Of a DNA stretch of 64,000 nucleotides, positions 13,301 through 28,300 are shown piece after piece. The DNA comes from Astropecten irregularis. Its lineage: Eukaryota; Echinodermata; Asteroidea; Paxillosida; Astropectinidae. Position numbers and translations under genes: made by a program. The stretch covers positions 8,094,798 to 8,158,797 of the forward strand of contig OZ020260.1 of NCBI GenBank assembly GCA_963971285.1, read 5' to 3'. How positions within the stretch are numbered: position 1 is the first letter of the stretch; each line of letters begins with the position of its first letter. The notes below the pieces were generated by a model. That model was not told the origin of the DNA, searched no databases, and saw only the letters and a program-made list of their open reading frames with translations.

Positions 13301-16300
13301 GAAGAGTGCATTTCCAAGGTTTTGGGAGGTTTTCGTAAAACAAAGTTATGTCTTTTTGGCATATATTTGCATGCCTTCCAAATACGTGGTATACGTGCGG
13401 TTTCTTAAAAAACAAAAATGTTTTTAAATTGGGGTCTTTCAAGAACGACTGATCAAGGAATAGGTCAAAGTTACTTAACATGTAAGGTATTAAGTTACTG
13501 TGGAATTGCCCAAGACATGATTTTACTACATAAAGGGATTGGGTTTTTGCAGATTCTAATGATGATAAGTGAGTTTGCATGAATATTGACCATACCTGTT
13601 TGGGTTGATGTTTGGCCATGACTGAGATACATTTCAAGCAGATAGATAGAAGGCTCAATGGAGGATTAGATAAACAACTCAAGCTGCAATATTAATGACA
13701 AATACAATCAAATAACATGCAATGTACATGCAATATTTGGAACTGAATTGAGATTCTGGAATGGCAAATACAATTCACTTGTATCATATGTGACATACTT
13801 ACACACATTATGGCCTCTATTCCCTACATGCTTGAAGTACACATATTACAATTCCCCTTCCATTACTATTAGGCCAAAAAAAAAAAATTGTTTGTTTGCC
13901 CTTCGGAAAAAAAATCAGCAGGGCCGGTCGGTTGATTTTTTTTATTTTATTTTTTTTTATATATAGGCCTACAATGATTTATTAAACCGTGGATGTTATT
14001 CCCACATTGTTTCTAAAACAGAACACACACAAAAAAGGATATCAACAATCATGGAAACAGAATCTCAAAGTATTTAATGTTTTATTTTTCTTGTTTCTTG
14101 TTTTGGTTTTGTTTTTTACAGACAATGCACATGTGTGCTTGTGCACGTGTACGAGGCGCGTGATGCATGCATGTTTTTCTGACATCTGGGGATTTTGTAC
14201 ACGCGCGCTAGCCAAATCACTCGTCTGACTAAATGCAGTGCGGAGCGCTATTAGCCAAACGGAATATGTTTAGCGTTTGTACGATCGATCCATGATGCAT
14301 GTAAGCAATATCCAACTCGTACGTACAGCAATTTTTGTGAATTTTTGAAATATTTTTCAGCTTTAATATGGGTGCTTTTAGGTTTCAAAACGCTAAAAAA
14401 ATATCTGAGAAAGTATAAATTATATTTTTAACGATCTTTTTTGGCCAAATTATGACATTTTGTGAGTTTGCACAAGGGATTAAAAAAAAAGAAAAAAAAA
14501 CGCGACCCAAGATTTTCGTGATTTTCCGGTCGGTCGCGGAGGGCAAACAAACAATTTTTTTTTGTTTGGCCTTATAGAGCTATATTGACACTACTAGAGC
14601 GCTAGCTCCGCATTCTCCGTGCATAGATTCTTTCAAGCCGTCTGGGCGCAGTCATTTTGAATTTGTATGCGTGTCTGTGGAACAAGAAAACTTTGACTGG
14701 AATGCCTTTCAAAGAGTGTACTCTCTATGCAACGCGCAAGTAAGTACGCATGGGCGCTGCTGTTGTATGTGACTCGACTGCTGATAAAATCCAACATCAT
14801 GGCAAAATTTAAGTGCAGTGCATGTATGCGGACTGTGCAAAATAAAACGTGCATTTACCGGAAGTGCATCGGATTTGGGGCGTATTTGGCTTCGATAACG
14901 CACCTGTATAGAACACAACGCAGATATGCAAATGAATGTACAAAAAAACGTACACAATTTTGTGTTTTCCACAGGTTTGTGCACAAACATGGATGCGCCC
15001 AGCAGGCTTAACTTTGTACACGGAGCTAGCGCTCTAGTAATTTTAATATAGTTCTATGATTACTATACAGTATATTCCATTTTGATACCATACACTACAT
15101 CAGTTAGGTTGACCATCTATAGTGTACATATATGACATGAGATCACCATTCATGTGGCAGTTTAGGTTGTCAAACCTCTGACTGGCATCTCAACAGGTAC
15201 ATTTGACAATAGGAAGGCCTTAGCTAGGGGTAGGATAGCTCAGATGGTAGATTATAAGTACACTAAGCCAGGTCAGGACAGTTCAGTTAAATTTTCTCTG
15301 CTCAACCAAAAATCTGAATAATTCCTAAAATGTCTAAAACATGGAATGAACCATGTGATCAAGAAAATAAAAGCATCAAATAACCACAAGAGAAACTGAC
15401 TGAATTTCTAAGTCATTGAAATGTGAACAAAGAAAAATTGACTGGAACAGGATTTGAACCGGCAACCCCCTGAATACCGCACAGGCAATCTGCCAACTGA
15501 ACTATCCAGCCCTACGTTGGTGGTGACCCCAATCCCGCCCCAGTCAATGATTCTTGGTTCACCTTTCAATGAAGAAAATAAAAGCATAGAATATCAACTT
15601 ATAATTACCTCGGGAGCAATAGAAAGAGAGAGTCTGTGATTGGCTGGAGCTTTGATGAGAGTGACCAATCAGCTTGCAGGGTATGGGTCACCAGGTCAAT
15701 GATTGACTCAGCTTGGCTAACTTGAACACCTGTAAAAACAAGAAAAACAATCAAATGAATCAAACACGGAACAAAAATATTAGGGCGCCCCTTTTTATTA
15801 CTGTGGTTCTCATTTCCTGACTGACCCATATTGTGTACTCCGACCGAAGAAAAAACAAACTTTTTTTTGCCGCCGACCCTGTCCAGAATGACATAATATA
15901 AATTCAAGAAAAAAAAATTAAAATTCCAGAATTTATGGAGACAAATTTTGCCAATAAGCCTACATTTTTATACTTTTTATCACAGAAATAATAAAACAAT
16001 TATTTAAAAGAGATTACACTGAATACAATGAACATTTCTAATCATTTTCTTAAGGTTTTTTTGTATTCAGCCAGATTTTTTTTTCTACCATACTTTTTTT
16101 TTCAACCGACCGAAAAAGAAATGAGAACCACAGTAATAAAAAGGGACGCCCTTATGTAAATACATAGATAAGCCTAAACCCCAGCTGGCTCAATCAAATA
16201 ATACAAAAAGGATTGTGCAGCAATTTGGATTTGACAAACTTTGGGAGTGATATTCAGAATGATAAAACAATTGATAGCTTGAGAAAGAATCCCCACATTA

Positions 16301-19300
16301 TCAGATGATTGAAATATTCATTGAACAATCCACTGACTGATGGTGCTTATGTGGGAAAACTCAGTTTATACTCAGACTGCTCAATGCATGGGAACTGCCT
16401 TGCCATCTCAGTGCTCTCCTTGTATGAGGTAGTTAGTCAGGTAGTGTAGCACACTGATAATACACATACATTTCTTCTTTTGCATCAGATGAAGTAGTCG
16501 TTGCTACGAAAGCTTATATGCACATTTTTAACTCTAGTTAGTCAATAAAGTGCTCCTTGTATGTTTTTATTTTCCAAGTAATACATTTCAAAGAGTTACA
16601 GATTTTCAGCCTATTCAAGGAATAGTTCATGTCGGAAGAGATCAATATTCATGAAGGCAATGATTACACATTAGCCTGTCAAATACACAGGCAGAGTTTA
16701 TGGAGTTAGAATTGTACTGAAGATCTATCATAACTAAAACTGTACGACAGCACAGACACAATACCTCTATGCTTAGCCTAACATATTTTTGACAAACGCT
16801 ATAAGAGGTTGCCCCACACTTAAATATGTAATCTATAGCAAAAAACGACCAGCCTTAGCTTTAATATGGATTTGATGGCGTTCTTTATCACACAATATCA
16901 CAGGTTGGTCACATACTGGCAATGGGTTTATGCTGAAAAACATGGAACTGGAAACTGTTGTAAATTATTGCGCTCTACTGGGAAGAAGTGTGGTTCAGTT
17001 ATTGGACTACTGACCACTGGTCAGTGTGATGGTCTAGTGATATATTGAATAGACTGACCTGATGCTGTATTGCCCTGTCTGATTCTGACTAGTAACCAAT
17101 CAATCAGACAATGAAACAACTGCCAACCATTGAAGTCAAAATCCCATCGAATCAGCTCAACTACAAAGATACATGGTAAAAAAGATCAATTATTACTAAA
17201 ACACAGATAGATATGAATACTATTTACAACAACAGAAATTTATATGAACATAAAAAAAACACAATGGAACTTGAACACAGCAACTGACTAAACTTCAATA
17301 ATGCATAAACAAGTATGACATTTTTTAGAACAAAGAATATTTATGAGGTATAGTAAAACAAATATCACATGGTTTATTTCAGATGGACAGTCAAGGTGTT
17401 GGAAGCTTCGTCTCGGGTACTAGTTTGTCAACTTCCAACACCGAGGGAAGCTACAATCGACTGTCCACCCAAAATAAACCATGTGATATTTGCTTTACTA
17501 TACCTCATAAATATTCTTTATTGTCCACAATTTCGTCGAGAAGTGCAGCAAAACGTTCGTTTTCGTTAACTTCTTGTAGGGCGAAGTTCACGCACACGCA
17601 CTGCAAACCAGCATAGATGCACAGTGAGATGTTCCATGTGTAGTGAGATGTTACATGTGTTAACAGTTCTGTGTAACAGTAACAGAATCCCTGACCTACT
17701 CGCTAGTTATCAGCAAATATATCCACTGGCACATGATGGTAAATTGACCAATTGGGATTCGGCTCTAGGTCATGAATATTTATGAGGTATAGTAATGTTG
17801 AATATATGAAGTGCTACTTACCTCTATCCCTATGCAGTTGGCCTCCTAGGGTACCAGCAGGTATGGTGAAGCCTTCACAATGATCACCTATGCATATCAG
17901 ATGAATGAAGAAGGCTATGCATGACAGAAGTACATAAAGTAATAGATTTTGCAGTAACACCATGTGACATAAGTTGGATATGGAAAGAAAATATGGAGCC
18001 CAAGCAAAAACGTAAACAAAATCAACATTCAAATGAATTGGATGTGTTTTTTGTCAAACTTTCTTCTTGTTTCTTTTTTTTTGCATATGCCTATATGTAC
18101 TAACTTCTTTTGGGAAAAGTCTGAATGTTTCAATGAAGCAGGTCATTCAAAATGACCATATGACCAGCTCCTAACCTACACACCTTAATATCAACTTAAA
18201 ACTCCACTTATTTGTTTCATCACACGTAGTGTACACAGTCCCATTTTTAAAATGAATTCAAGTTTTGGATGTATTGTCTGTTATGAAGCCCAGTGGTTGT
18301 TTTTTGGCATTTAAATAACACTTCGGAAGTAGATTATTTTCATCACAGGCCATGCTGTAAACAGGATTGGCCATTCCAGTAGAATAAGGCTCATAAATAA
18401 TGATAGTAGTGACCAAGCTAAGAGAAGTACTATGAGAACATAACATGATCCTAACCTGCTGGTAACAGTGTCTTATCCTGTATCAACTTCCATACTCCTT
18501 TCTGATTGGTGCTCTGTAGATCAGCTGATCTGTTATTATCCAATGGCTCAGTGAAGGTAGGAAGGTGTTCCACAAAAGCAAAGACCTACAGAAAACACCA
18601 AACAGTACACAGTGTGAACAATACAATGATAACAACATCATGTCATTGAAATATTAAATAAGGTCATGTCTCATATCCACATCCACAAATAACACACAAA
18701 ACTGGAAATGGTTGCAGTTACTGGCTAGTGGCTGTCATAGGTGTGTGTGTGTTATTTGCAGCCACTACCTGAATTTTAGGAAACAGCCTCTAGGTAAGGC
18801 TTGTCCATCCAGTGTTTTAATAGCACTGCATATCCAATGTTCAATAGGCCTACAATATGTCATTTTGTGAATTGCAATCCCTTTACTTAATTTTGATAAT
18901 GTTTTCGCATTAAACAGTGTTATAAATATGTTGAGTAGCACAAACATTATTTTTAAAAGTTAGATTCAAACTTACATGGAAGTAAATTGTCACAGATGAA
19001 TGTACAGACATATTTATTGAAAACTAGACATTGAAATCAATAAAACTGCCATTTACAATCATATCACACTGTATAATGATAAGTCACTGAGTTCAAATAG
19101 AACAAGATGAGGCTATTGAATTTTTTTAAGGTCTATGAGGAGACCTAGTCAGAATAAGAAAGGTAAGATGCAATGCTGTGGCAAGCTATTCCTTCCTACC
19201 TGTTTGCTGCCCTCGCTTGTCAGTGGAGTGAGGATTTTCAGGAGTGGATTGAAGTTCAATGGGAAGCTGTTGGTTGAAGAATGAAGGAGGGAGAAAATAC

Positions 19301-22300
19301 CACCCTCTACATCCTGAACAAAAACAGACAACATAGAGCTGAGTGTATCAGTGTATCAGGATATTTGCACTGATCTATACAAACTGGATAGGTCGCAGGT
19401 GCAGTGATTAGATGGCGAGCCCTGAAGTCACCAGCGGTCATGTTACGATATTCAGCACAATACTCATTGCACTGTATAACAGCATGCAGTGCAGCAATTC
19501 TATGTATACACTGGCTGCCGCACCTGCCATTGTACATGTTGTATTGAATATCTCAATATGGCAGCACAGATGCTTCACGGCCAAACTCAGTCCAACACTG
19601 TGCAATATCTTTACAGCATATTGTATGGCAAGTCTAGCAATTACAATACAGATAAGATAACACTGTCTAGATCTTCTATCTAGACCAATCATCCAGTACA
19701 TGAGATGGACCTTGATGTCTTAAGATATAGCTAAGAGCTATTTACGTATCTGCAGAGACAATCCAGCCAAAGCCACTATGGTATGATAAATAGCATTACA
19801 GGCTTAACACAGTACATGCATCATGACGTATCATTTCTACTCCTAGAATAGTACAAGTACACTAATTACATGATGAATGCATGTTCAACATACAACCAGT
19901 CATAGGCCAAGTATCTACATGTATGATAGCTAGACTGTAGACACATTCAACAAATATCCAATCAACTGAATTTAAGCAATAATGACAGAACTTACACTTT
20001 CCCAGAATTCTTGGCATAGTTGGGGTAGGTTGAGAAGCTGACAGGCTAGATCTATCAAATCCTACAGAGAGATAACATGTTAGATTATTACAAAACAACA
20101 TTCATCTTAATCATGATGTTTTCATCTCTTTAACTTATCAATATTATGTGTGAATGATTTGGGAGAGAGTAGAGAAAGTTTGACTCAATTAGAACCCCCA
20201 ACTAGTTTATACCAGATAAAAATTGCAATTTGCAGCAAGATACTGCAGAATATGTACTGATTTCATTGTTGAAAAACTGGAGTTATCAATCATTTCTATG
20301 TTAAACATGATAAAGATGGAGTAATTATTCAAACAATGCAAGAATACTAAGGGCCTGTTTGTTTAACACACAGGACCACAGATTCTACTGATCCGGATCC
20401 CATTTTAGTGTACCCTGCATAGGACATGGATCCGCACATCTGGGATCTCATGCGTTAAACAAACAGGCCCTAAGCCATCACCCAGAAATTAATGTTCAAC
20501 AAATACCAGTCACAAACCACGGTCATCAGCAGACAGCAGCCATATTGCATTGAAGTTTAGCTGGTAATCTATCTTGGGCACAGCACGTTTATATGCTTAG
20601 TAGCTCCATGAAGTCAAGACATACTGACCTGCCGATCACCCAGAGTGTCTTCACGGAACAGAGTAAGAACCAATGTAAGCAGAGAGTACACAGTGACATG
20701 ACATGCCAAACTCAGGACCTGAAATAATGGACAAGATATTCAGTACAACATAATGATACATGTGACTGGTCTCACCACACCACTGGATAACAAGTTATCA
20801 TTAATGCCTTAATATGCAAAACGCTTCCAAATCAATTTCCATTCTTGGGAAATAACTATGAATTATCTTTCACATTTTGAGCCAGTCCATGCCTTGGGAA
20901 ACTTGAGCTTCAAACCACCTTCAACAGGCTACTTCATTCAAATAAAAAAAATAATCATCAAATAACCACAAGGGAAATTGACTGAATTTAAATTCTAAAT
21001 ATCTTAGAATATTCTAAATATCAATGCTACACGTATCGTTAGAATGATCCTTGGGATAAAGTGGTATGTGAGTGGTTTCTAGGGCTGGATGGCTCAGTTC
21101 CAGCAGAGCGCCTGTACGTTATTCAGGAGGTCGCCGGTTCGAATCCCTCTCCAGTCAATTGTTCTTTTGTTAAATTTTCAACAAAATGAAAAAAAGGACG
21201 ATGTATATTATGCATGTGTTTCTCTTCCTGATCTTATATGTAAAACTCACAAAACCCATGGACAAATGTGTTCAGAAGATTAGCATAAAAACAAGGACTA
21301 ATCACAGCAGTACAAGCATTATTACTAAGGGTGTCATATGAAGATGGCTGAAATGTACCACTTACTGATTTACTTTGGCCAGGGATACTGGCTAACTGGC
21401 TAGACATGTAGCGGAAGACTTGCAGTTGGACGGCCTGATGACCGAGCCTTTTGACCACTGTCATGTCCTTCTCAGGCCATAGGGTGCCATGAATGACCAG
21501 CCAGGCCAATAAGACTGGACCATGACAAGGTAGGTTACCAAGACTCTGCAATATTGATGACAACTCCTACAAGATACAAGATACAAACAAAATGAGGATA
21601 TGATGACATAGAATACAGTCTTATAACCATAGCTTGATTGCAAACAAGTTATTGCCCTTCAACGACGTAGATAAGCATGAAATTGACTAATAAACATCCT
21701 CCGTCGCAATCCAAACGGAAATGTTCTCAAAACAGATCTGATTGGCTGAAATTGCTGCGTTGCATAAAATGTGCATGCACGCATGTATCAGATGTTCGTA
21801 CATAATGCAGTGGTACGGAGTAGAACGGGTGATACTCAGACTAGGACTGGGAAGCTTTAGTATCAAATGAAGATTTAAATATCAATAAAAATGTGTCCTA
21901 AATATACTTCTTAACATGTGATACATACCCCTGCTAGCTTCTTATCCGATGTAAGACAATGGCTCATTATGCTAAAAGATGAAGACATATAGAAACAAAT
22001 ACTTGTAATCATCAATTAGCATAACCCATGATAATTTACTCTTTTTAGCAAATTGGAGTGCAATATGTCCAGTGGCCATGAGGAATTAGTAAATATGTAT
22101 CATGCTTTAACATGACATTTAAGAAAAAAATTAAGAAAAACATGAATATGGGTATACATAATAGAACGATATGAGATTTCTGAAGGTACATGGACACTGC
22201 ACAATGCACACATCATCACCTCTGGTGGAATAGCAGACCTGTTACTATTAACACTTCTCCTGATATGATATTGACAACATATTTATTTCCAACTTACACA

Positions 22301-25300
22301 CATATCAAATCTAATTATTATCAATGTATTTCTTCCCATTCAACATTGAGCTTACAGTGCACAACCTTTTATTGCTTTTCTGTACATGCAATCTTACTTT
22401 TCCAACCACTATAATCTCTGCATTATGTCAAATGTTCTGTGACTGCAATCCACAGAAATATGAAGGCAAATAGGAAAGTCCATGTTAAAATGCGAGTCAT
22501 TTCAATAAACTGCTGATATACAGCAGAATGCATCTTTATAGGCACTTACCTGTCTGAAACTGGTAGACCTATCAATGGATACAGATTCATACATTCAATA
22601 AGTAGAATACTACACAGAAACCTAGAGAAAGAAATAAAGATGTTTATTAAGATTAGTGATCATAAGCAGATGGTTATATGAATCGCATCCTGAGAAAACC
22701 TATAGAGAGCGTGCACGTGACGTCACACTCACTTGACAACTTATCAGCCATTTTGGACGGCACGCGTACGCACGCACGTCGCGTATGCGCACACGCGTAC
22801 GTACCAGACAGCATCATTATATGCACGCACTTCTGCGTCTGCGTACGCGTCCGGTTGATTTGACAGCTACGCGAACACATGGGTTACATACATTCAATGG
22901 TTACATACACTGTACGTACGTGCACTGTTAGCAACTGAGGGATTTTCAGATTTTCAGTTTAAGTTTTAAAAATATGACAGCATTCCGGTGTAAAATACTT
23001 CACAGAAATATTGTTTCTAGATTGAAGCTAAGAACGACACACTTTCTGACTAAATCTAGAAAATGATATATTTTATCTTTTTCAATCCTATATGCTACCT
23101 GTAATACTTATTGCCATTTGTATCAATTTACACAGTTGTACATAAAGAGAGTTACTTTTATAAGCAATAAGGAGGTTATGCAGATAATGTCAGCAATGAC
23201 AATGATGATATGTTTCAAAACACCTCAAGAGGCTGTACCCTCACTGTATTAACTGTCATATAATTTGAGTGTTTAAGAGCGCAAGCACTAATAAAAAAGG
23301 AAATAGATTTGTTGTTTTTTAGGATAGGTTTTTTTTTTAATAGTAAAGATAAAGTGAGAATGGAAGGAACATGGTAAGGAGGTGCTTGTTAGTAATACTT
23401 ACCCTATACGTGCAGTAAGCTGATGAGCTAAATCCTCTGCATCTAATAGATATCTATATGGTTGACGTGTACCAAAGGCCTGTTTCTGCAATAACAGAAT
23501 TATTGTGTAAGGTTTAATCAGTGATAACCACCATACATCATACAGTTTGTCCCCAAAAAAATAACGACACCCATTTTCAAAAACTTATGAAAAGAAATTG
23601 TATGTTTTCAGCTATTTGATTTGTAGTGTATTGCATTCAATATATCACTGGGTACATTCTGACAAAATTTCAATGCAATCCATTCGTGCATCACCAAGCA
23701 ATTACTGATTGTCTTGAAAAGTTAATTTTGCCACCATAATAATTTTCATAATTCTTTGAAAATGGGTCTTTTTGGGGGGGACTAGAGTGTTACTAGTGTA
23801 TGAAGCTGCTTGATTAACCCCTCTCACCTGGGAAGCAGCTATAGCAGTTTGCCTCATGGCCTCATGGAGTGATTGCTTTGTTATTTCCATTGAAATACAT
23901 TGAATGGGGGTACTGTCTGGAACAAGAGGTTCAATGAACCTTTATTGTCCCAACAAATTCGCTAATTGTGGTACATTTGCCCCCTTGAATTGCATTTGAA
24001 TAGATTGGCATTTTCGAGCAGACCACAATCTGTGAGCTCTGAACACAGCTGTAATGACACGGATTATGTCCGCCTGCAATTTTGGATTTTGTGTGGCGGT
24101 ATTCAACCACTGTGTGCCTACTGTAAATTGTTTAAGCAGAGCTCCCTGCAGACATACATGTAGCCTGGATAGATGACCTCTACATGTATTTGACCAGTGA
24201 CTGATAATGAGGCCGGTAAACTCAAAACAAAACAAAACCCCGAGCTGAAGGAGTTAACATGAAATACTGCTTAGTATCTTTTTATGCTAAGCATAGCTGA
24301 GATGGTCACAGGTAATATACCTTATAAACATCCTAGTTGTATTTGTAAAGCAGACTATTTCCATGTTCAGCAGATCGGTGTGCTTAGCAGATACATGAAA
24401 GCTGCTCAAGCAACAAAACCTGCTTAAGCACAAAATTCTTTCTTAATAAAATCAGGTTGCGTGAAGTAAACAATTGCCAAATTGAGGAAGACTCAACGCT
24501 GGCCGCTGGTCTAAAGCCAAGCAGTACTATACTACTTGTTTCTAATCTTACTACACTGTACTAGGCCAGCTACATGGCAAAGGACTTTCTGCTGTATTAT
24601 ACTCAATAGTCTCAATGCAGGCAGATTTTAACACGTGTATACATGTACACGCCCCCTCAACTTTCTATACATGAGCAATGTGAATTTTCTTGCACACTTT
24701 ACTGTACATCATTTTAATGCAGCCCATAACACATTACACTATTATCCACAATCTACCATTGACACAAATAATGCATCTATGAAGGCCGGGCAGTACTTAT
24801 CTTTTGTATGCCTACTATGGATTAAGAATATATAATAATATACTCTGATTACCTACCTGGAATAGCTGAGCCAGATTAAGGAGATTCCCTGAGGGATCAT
24901 CTTGATCTCTGATGTACAATATGATAATCTCTAAAAGCTCACACTGCAGATGCAAACAACAAAAGGTACAAAATGTATATCAAAATCTATGAACTATGAA
25001 ATACTGTAAATTTACCAAATTTCAGAGCACTGGTATGACAACACAAACGGCTCAGGTTCACACCCTACTACATTGGGGCTGTGCATTCACGGGTAATTTT
25101 GGACCCGAGTACCCTTTGCCCAAACGGGCGGGTACCCGGGTACCCGCGATATAATATAAAACATAAGAAATTAAGAACCTGGAAGTACATGTATGTTGCG
25201 TAATGGCCGTTGGTGAGTGCCGTATCGGGACTCCGAGCCAGGCGTGCTAAAAAATTACCAGACCTTCCCCAAAACACCCCGACCTTTAGCGGATTTCGGC

Positions 25301-28300
25301 TATTTTTAGGGGTGCCGAATTTTAGTTTACGCTATTTCTACCGACATGACAGGCCAAGCAAAAGTTAGCGTGATCTTTTTTCCGACATCGAACACCGACA
25401 TCAAACACGATGTATGCATTGTCAGGGTTGTTATTTCGTTGCGTGTTCCCCGTATAATATTCTGACCACCCCGTAAATCGCATTTTCCTGATCAGCTAAA
25501 TCTTACTTGAATTTCAGTCGGTAATTTTTTCCAGTTGGCCAATTCGAAGAAACACACTTTTCACGTACAATCATGTGCTAGATCTTAAGAAATAACGTGA
25601 GAAAAATTACTAGGGCGACAAACGCATTATTAAGACGTAATCACAATGCATTGTGCACATGGTCAGCATGGTAATCCCGAATGTTCCATGACTGGTATCC
25701 GCCCCACACACGGCCACGCGTAATAGCCACGATGTCAAAACAACGTGCACCAGTCTCGACCACGTGTGGGCAGGAAGACTACATACTGTATATACACCGT
25801 ACGTACTGTGTGTGTGCACTGTGTACATGGTGTGGGCTCGATCGGTTCCGATGATCTGCCGTACGCGGTAGGATTTTTGGTCGGTACATGTAGGCCTACA
25901 TCGCGGCCGGGGTGCGTCGCGTTGTCGGGTACCGTAGATCGCGGCCGGACTGCGTCGATAATTGTGGCTCGCTGCCGGCTTCGGTACAGATTTGCGGTAA
26001 ATAATCTGCTTTTGACATTGCAAAAACTACCAATTTTGCAGGTCAGTGATGTATTATATGAAAAAGGGCATTGTTGTTATTTTTTTACGGGTAATAGAAT
26101 CGAAAAAATGGAGCCGGGTACTCGATGGTTTCGGTCGGGTTTCGAGTACCCGGGTAGAACGCACAGCCCTATACTACATTCAATTTGTCTTTGCTCACTC
26201 TTGAGTAATCATAATTGATTCCAGTTAGTAAGAGCGCCAATACGGTATTCGGGAGGTTGATGGTTCGATTCCAGCTCCGGTCAATTTTTCTTTGTTCACT
26301 TTACAATGACTTTTCCAAAATATTTTGATGAATACATACATTGTATCTTCAAAAAAATAAACAATTTGACGACACATGCAATTCAAATAGTCACCATACA
26401 TGTAATACAGAATTCAAGGTCACAAGCTGCTTTCCGTAATCTAGCTGTTATGACATCTGTATTATGACAACACACATTCCAATTTCCCCCAACAGAAAAT
26501 AAATAAATGTTGTGCATGAATTTGTAAATTATTTTCATTAGCATGAAGATTTGCCACATTTCATGTATTTAATGTCATGTCATGCTGACATAATGTGAAA
26601 TCTTTTGTACTGAAATATGCAAGAAATGATATTCAGATTAGAATTGATGGGAAAGTAACTTTAACCAACCTGTTCTGTCAATCCTTGTAGACACCACCTG
26701 ATACTGTGCCTCTCGCTCTATATTCAAATACACCAATGAAAATACAGAATGTAAACATGTACAGTTTTCATAGCAGCACATTCTACATGTAAGTTGATCC
26801 AGGATGCTTATATCAAGTGATGATGCATGGGTCTAAGAGACATGTAATCCTTCTAAGTCAAACAATTCCTTATGATAATAGGGGTAATAGGGTTAAGATA
26901 TTTACATGCGACATTGGAAGTCTTATCATTCAGGCAGAAGCAAATTTATGAACTATACAGGAAACAAATAATTGCCAGAAAAAAATTGCCTGTATCTATG
27001 ATCCGATGACCCGAAATGATTTTTGTCCCAAAAAATTTACAAAAACCTTTTAGGACTTTGTCAACTTAATGTGGAGAAGCAAACATTAAACTATAAATCA
27101 ATTAAAAGCTGAAGACCAACAAATAAATCAATGAAATCAATTAAAAGCTGAAGACCTGTTAGTGTTTGTCCTGTCCCATGTTATCATCTCTCGTATTAAT
27201 TGTTAATTGTTTATGTAATTAAGCAAGTAATTAATTGTAACTTAACGGGGGTCTCTACACGACAAGCTTGCTTTTTGGAGACCTCCGCCACTTTTTCTAT
27301 ACGTAGGTTTATTATTAACAAATTCAAACTATACTGTTGTTGTCAGAGAAAGTGGAAAATAAATGAATGAATGAAAAACAATTAAATTCATTTCCAGGTA
27401 ATTTACAAGGAATGGGTAGCATATGGTCAATAGAGGGCAGTAATCACTCACCATAAGGGGACCTCTTTTCTGTCTGGTGGGTACCGGTGAATTGAAGCTG
27501 GTCTCATATTGCTGTATTAGCTTATTGTACACCTTTTCCTTCTCTAACTTTAAAATGCATTCCAAATACTTTTCCTGTTTCAAAGGCGAATTCAAAACAT
27601 AAACAAACATGAACATATGGCATGTTATGATTGTGTAAATAGTTTCCAATTAATAACAATTTATCCTTATTGGTGTGTTTAAGTACTGTTTGTGCAAAAA
27701 GTACATTCCAGTGTGCCTCTTTTAAATATACATGGTGGTATGGGTGGGATTTGAACCCTGTGATATTTGCTATCTAGTGCATACTTCTTACCAGCTTGAC
27801 CTATGACCTAGCGGAGGCTAACTGGTGGATTTGCATCTATAGCTTAAGGTACCACACTATATTTATCATCATATATGTTAGATTAGTACAAGAATGGTTC
27901 TTTGTATGGGACAGCCCAGAAAATCAATGTCAAGTTTTCACACAGAAACTATACAACAAATTACACGAAGCCACATTGTATAAAGGAAAACAAATGGAAA
28001 GAGCATGCATGCAACATTCTTTTTGATTATAAATGAAATTATCTTAAGATAATATTGATGATATCAATTCAATTATTTGAATGATAATTGATCAATACCA
28101 TGTTGAGGGCTGATATTACTCTTGACCATTGCATACAAGCATCACTCATGTACTTAATCGATTTTTCCATTGAGTTATTGCTGGTAATTACTAGTCTATG
28201 TGATAGACACACTCTCCGTACAGCAAGCAAGCATCTATCACATGCGTGCAGATTTCCTGATTAATTATGCAAGCCATCCCAGCACTGACCTCTAGGTTTT

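Noticed and set aside
14633-15021. Several 70-94-residue ORFs on both strands
   Set aside because: They mirror each other because the region is a foldback element.
25610-26218. 137- and 157-residue ORFs on opposite strands
   Set aside because: They lie in a CpG-rich hAT-like element with defined ends; no transposase or other domain seen.
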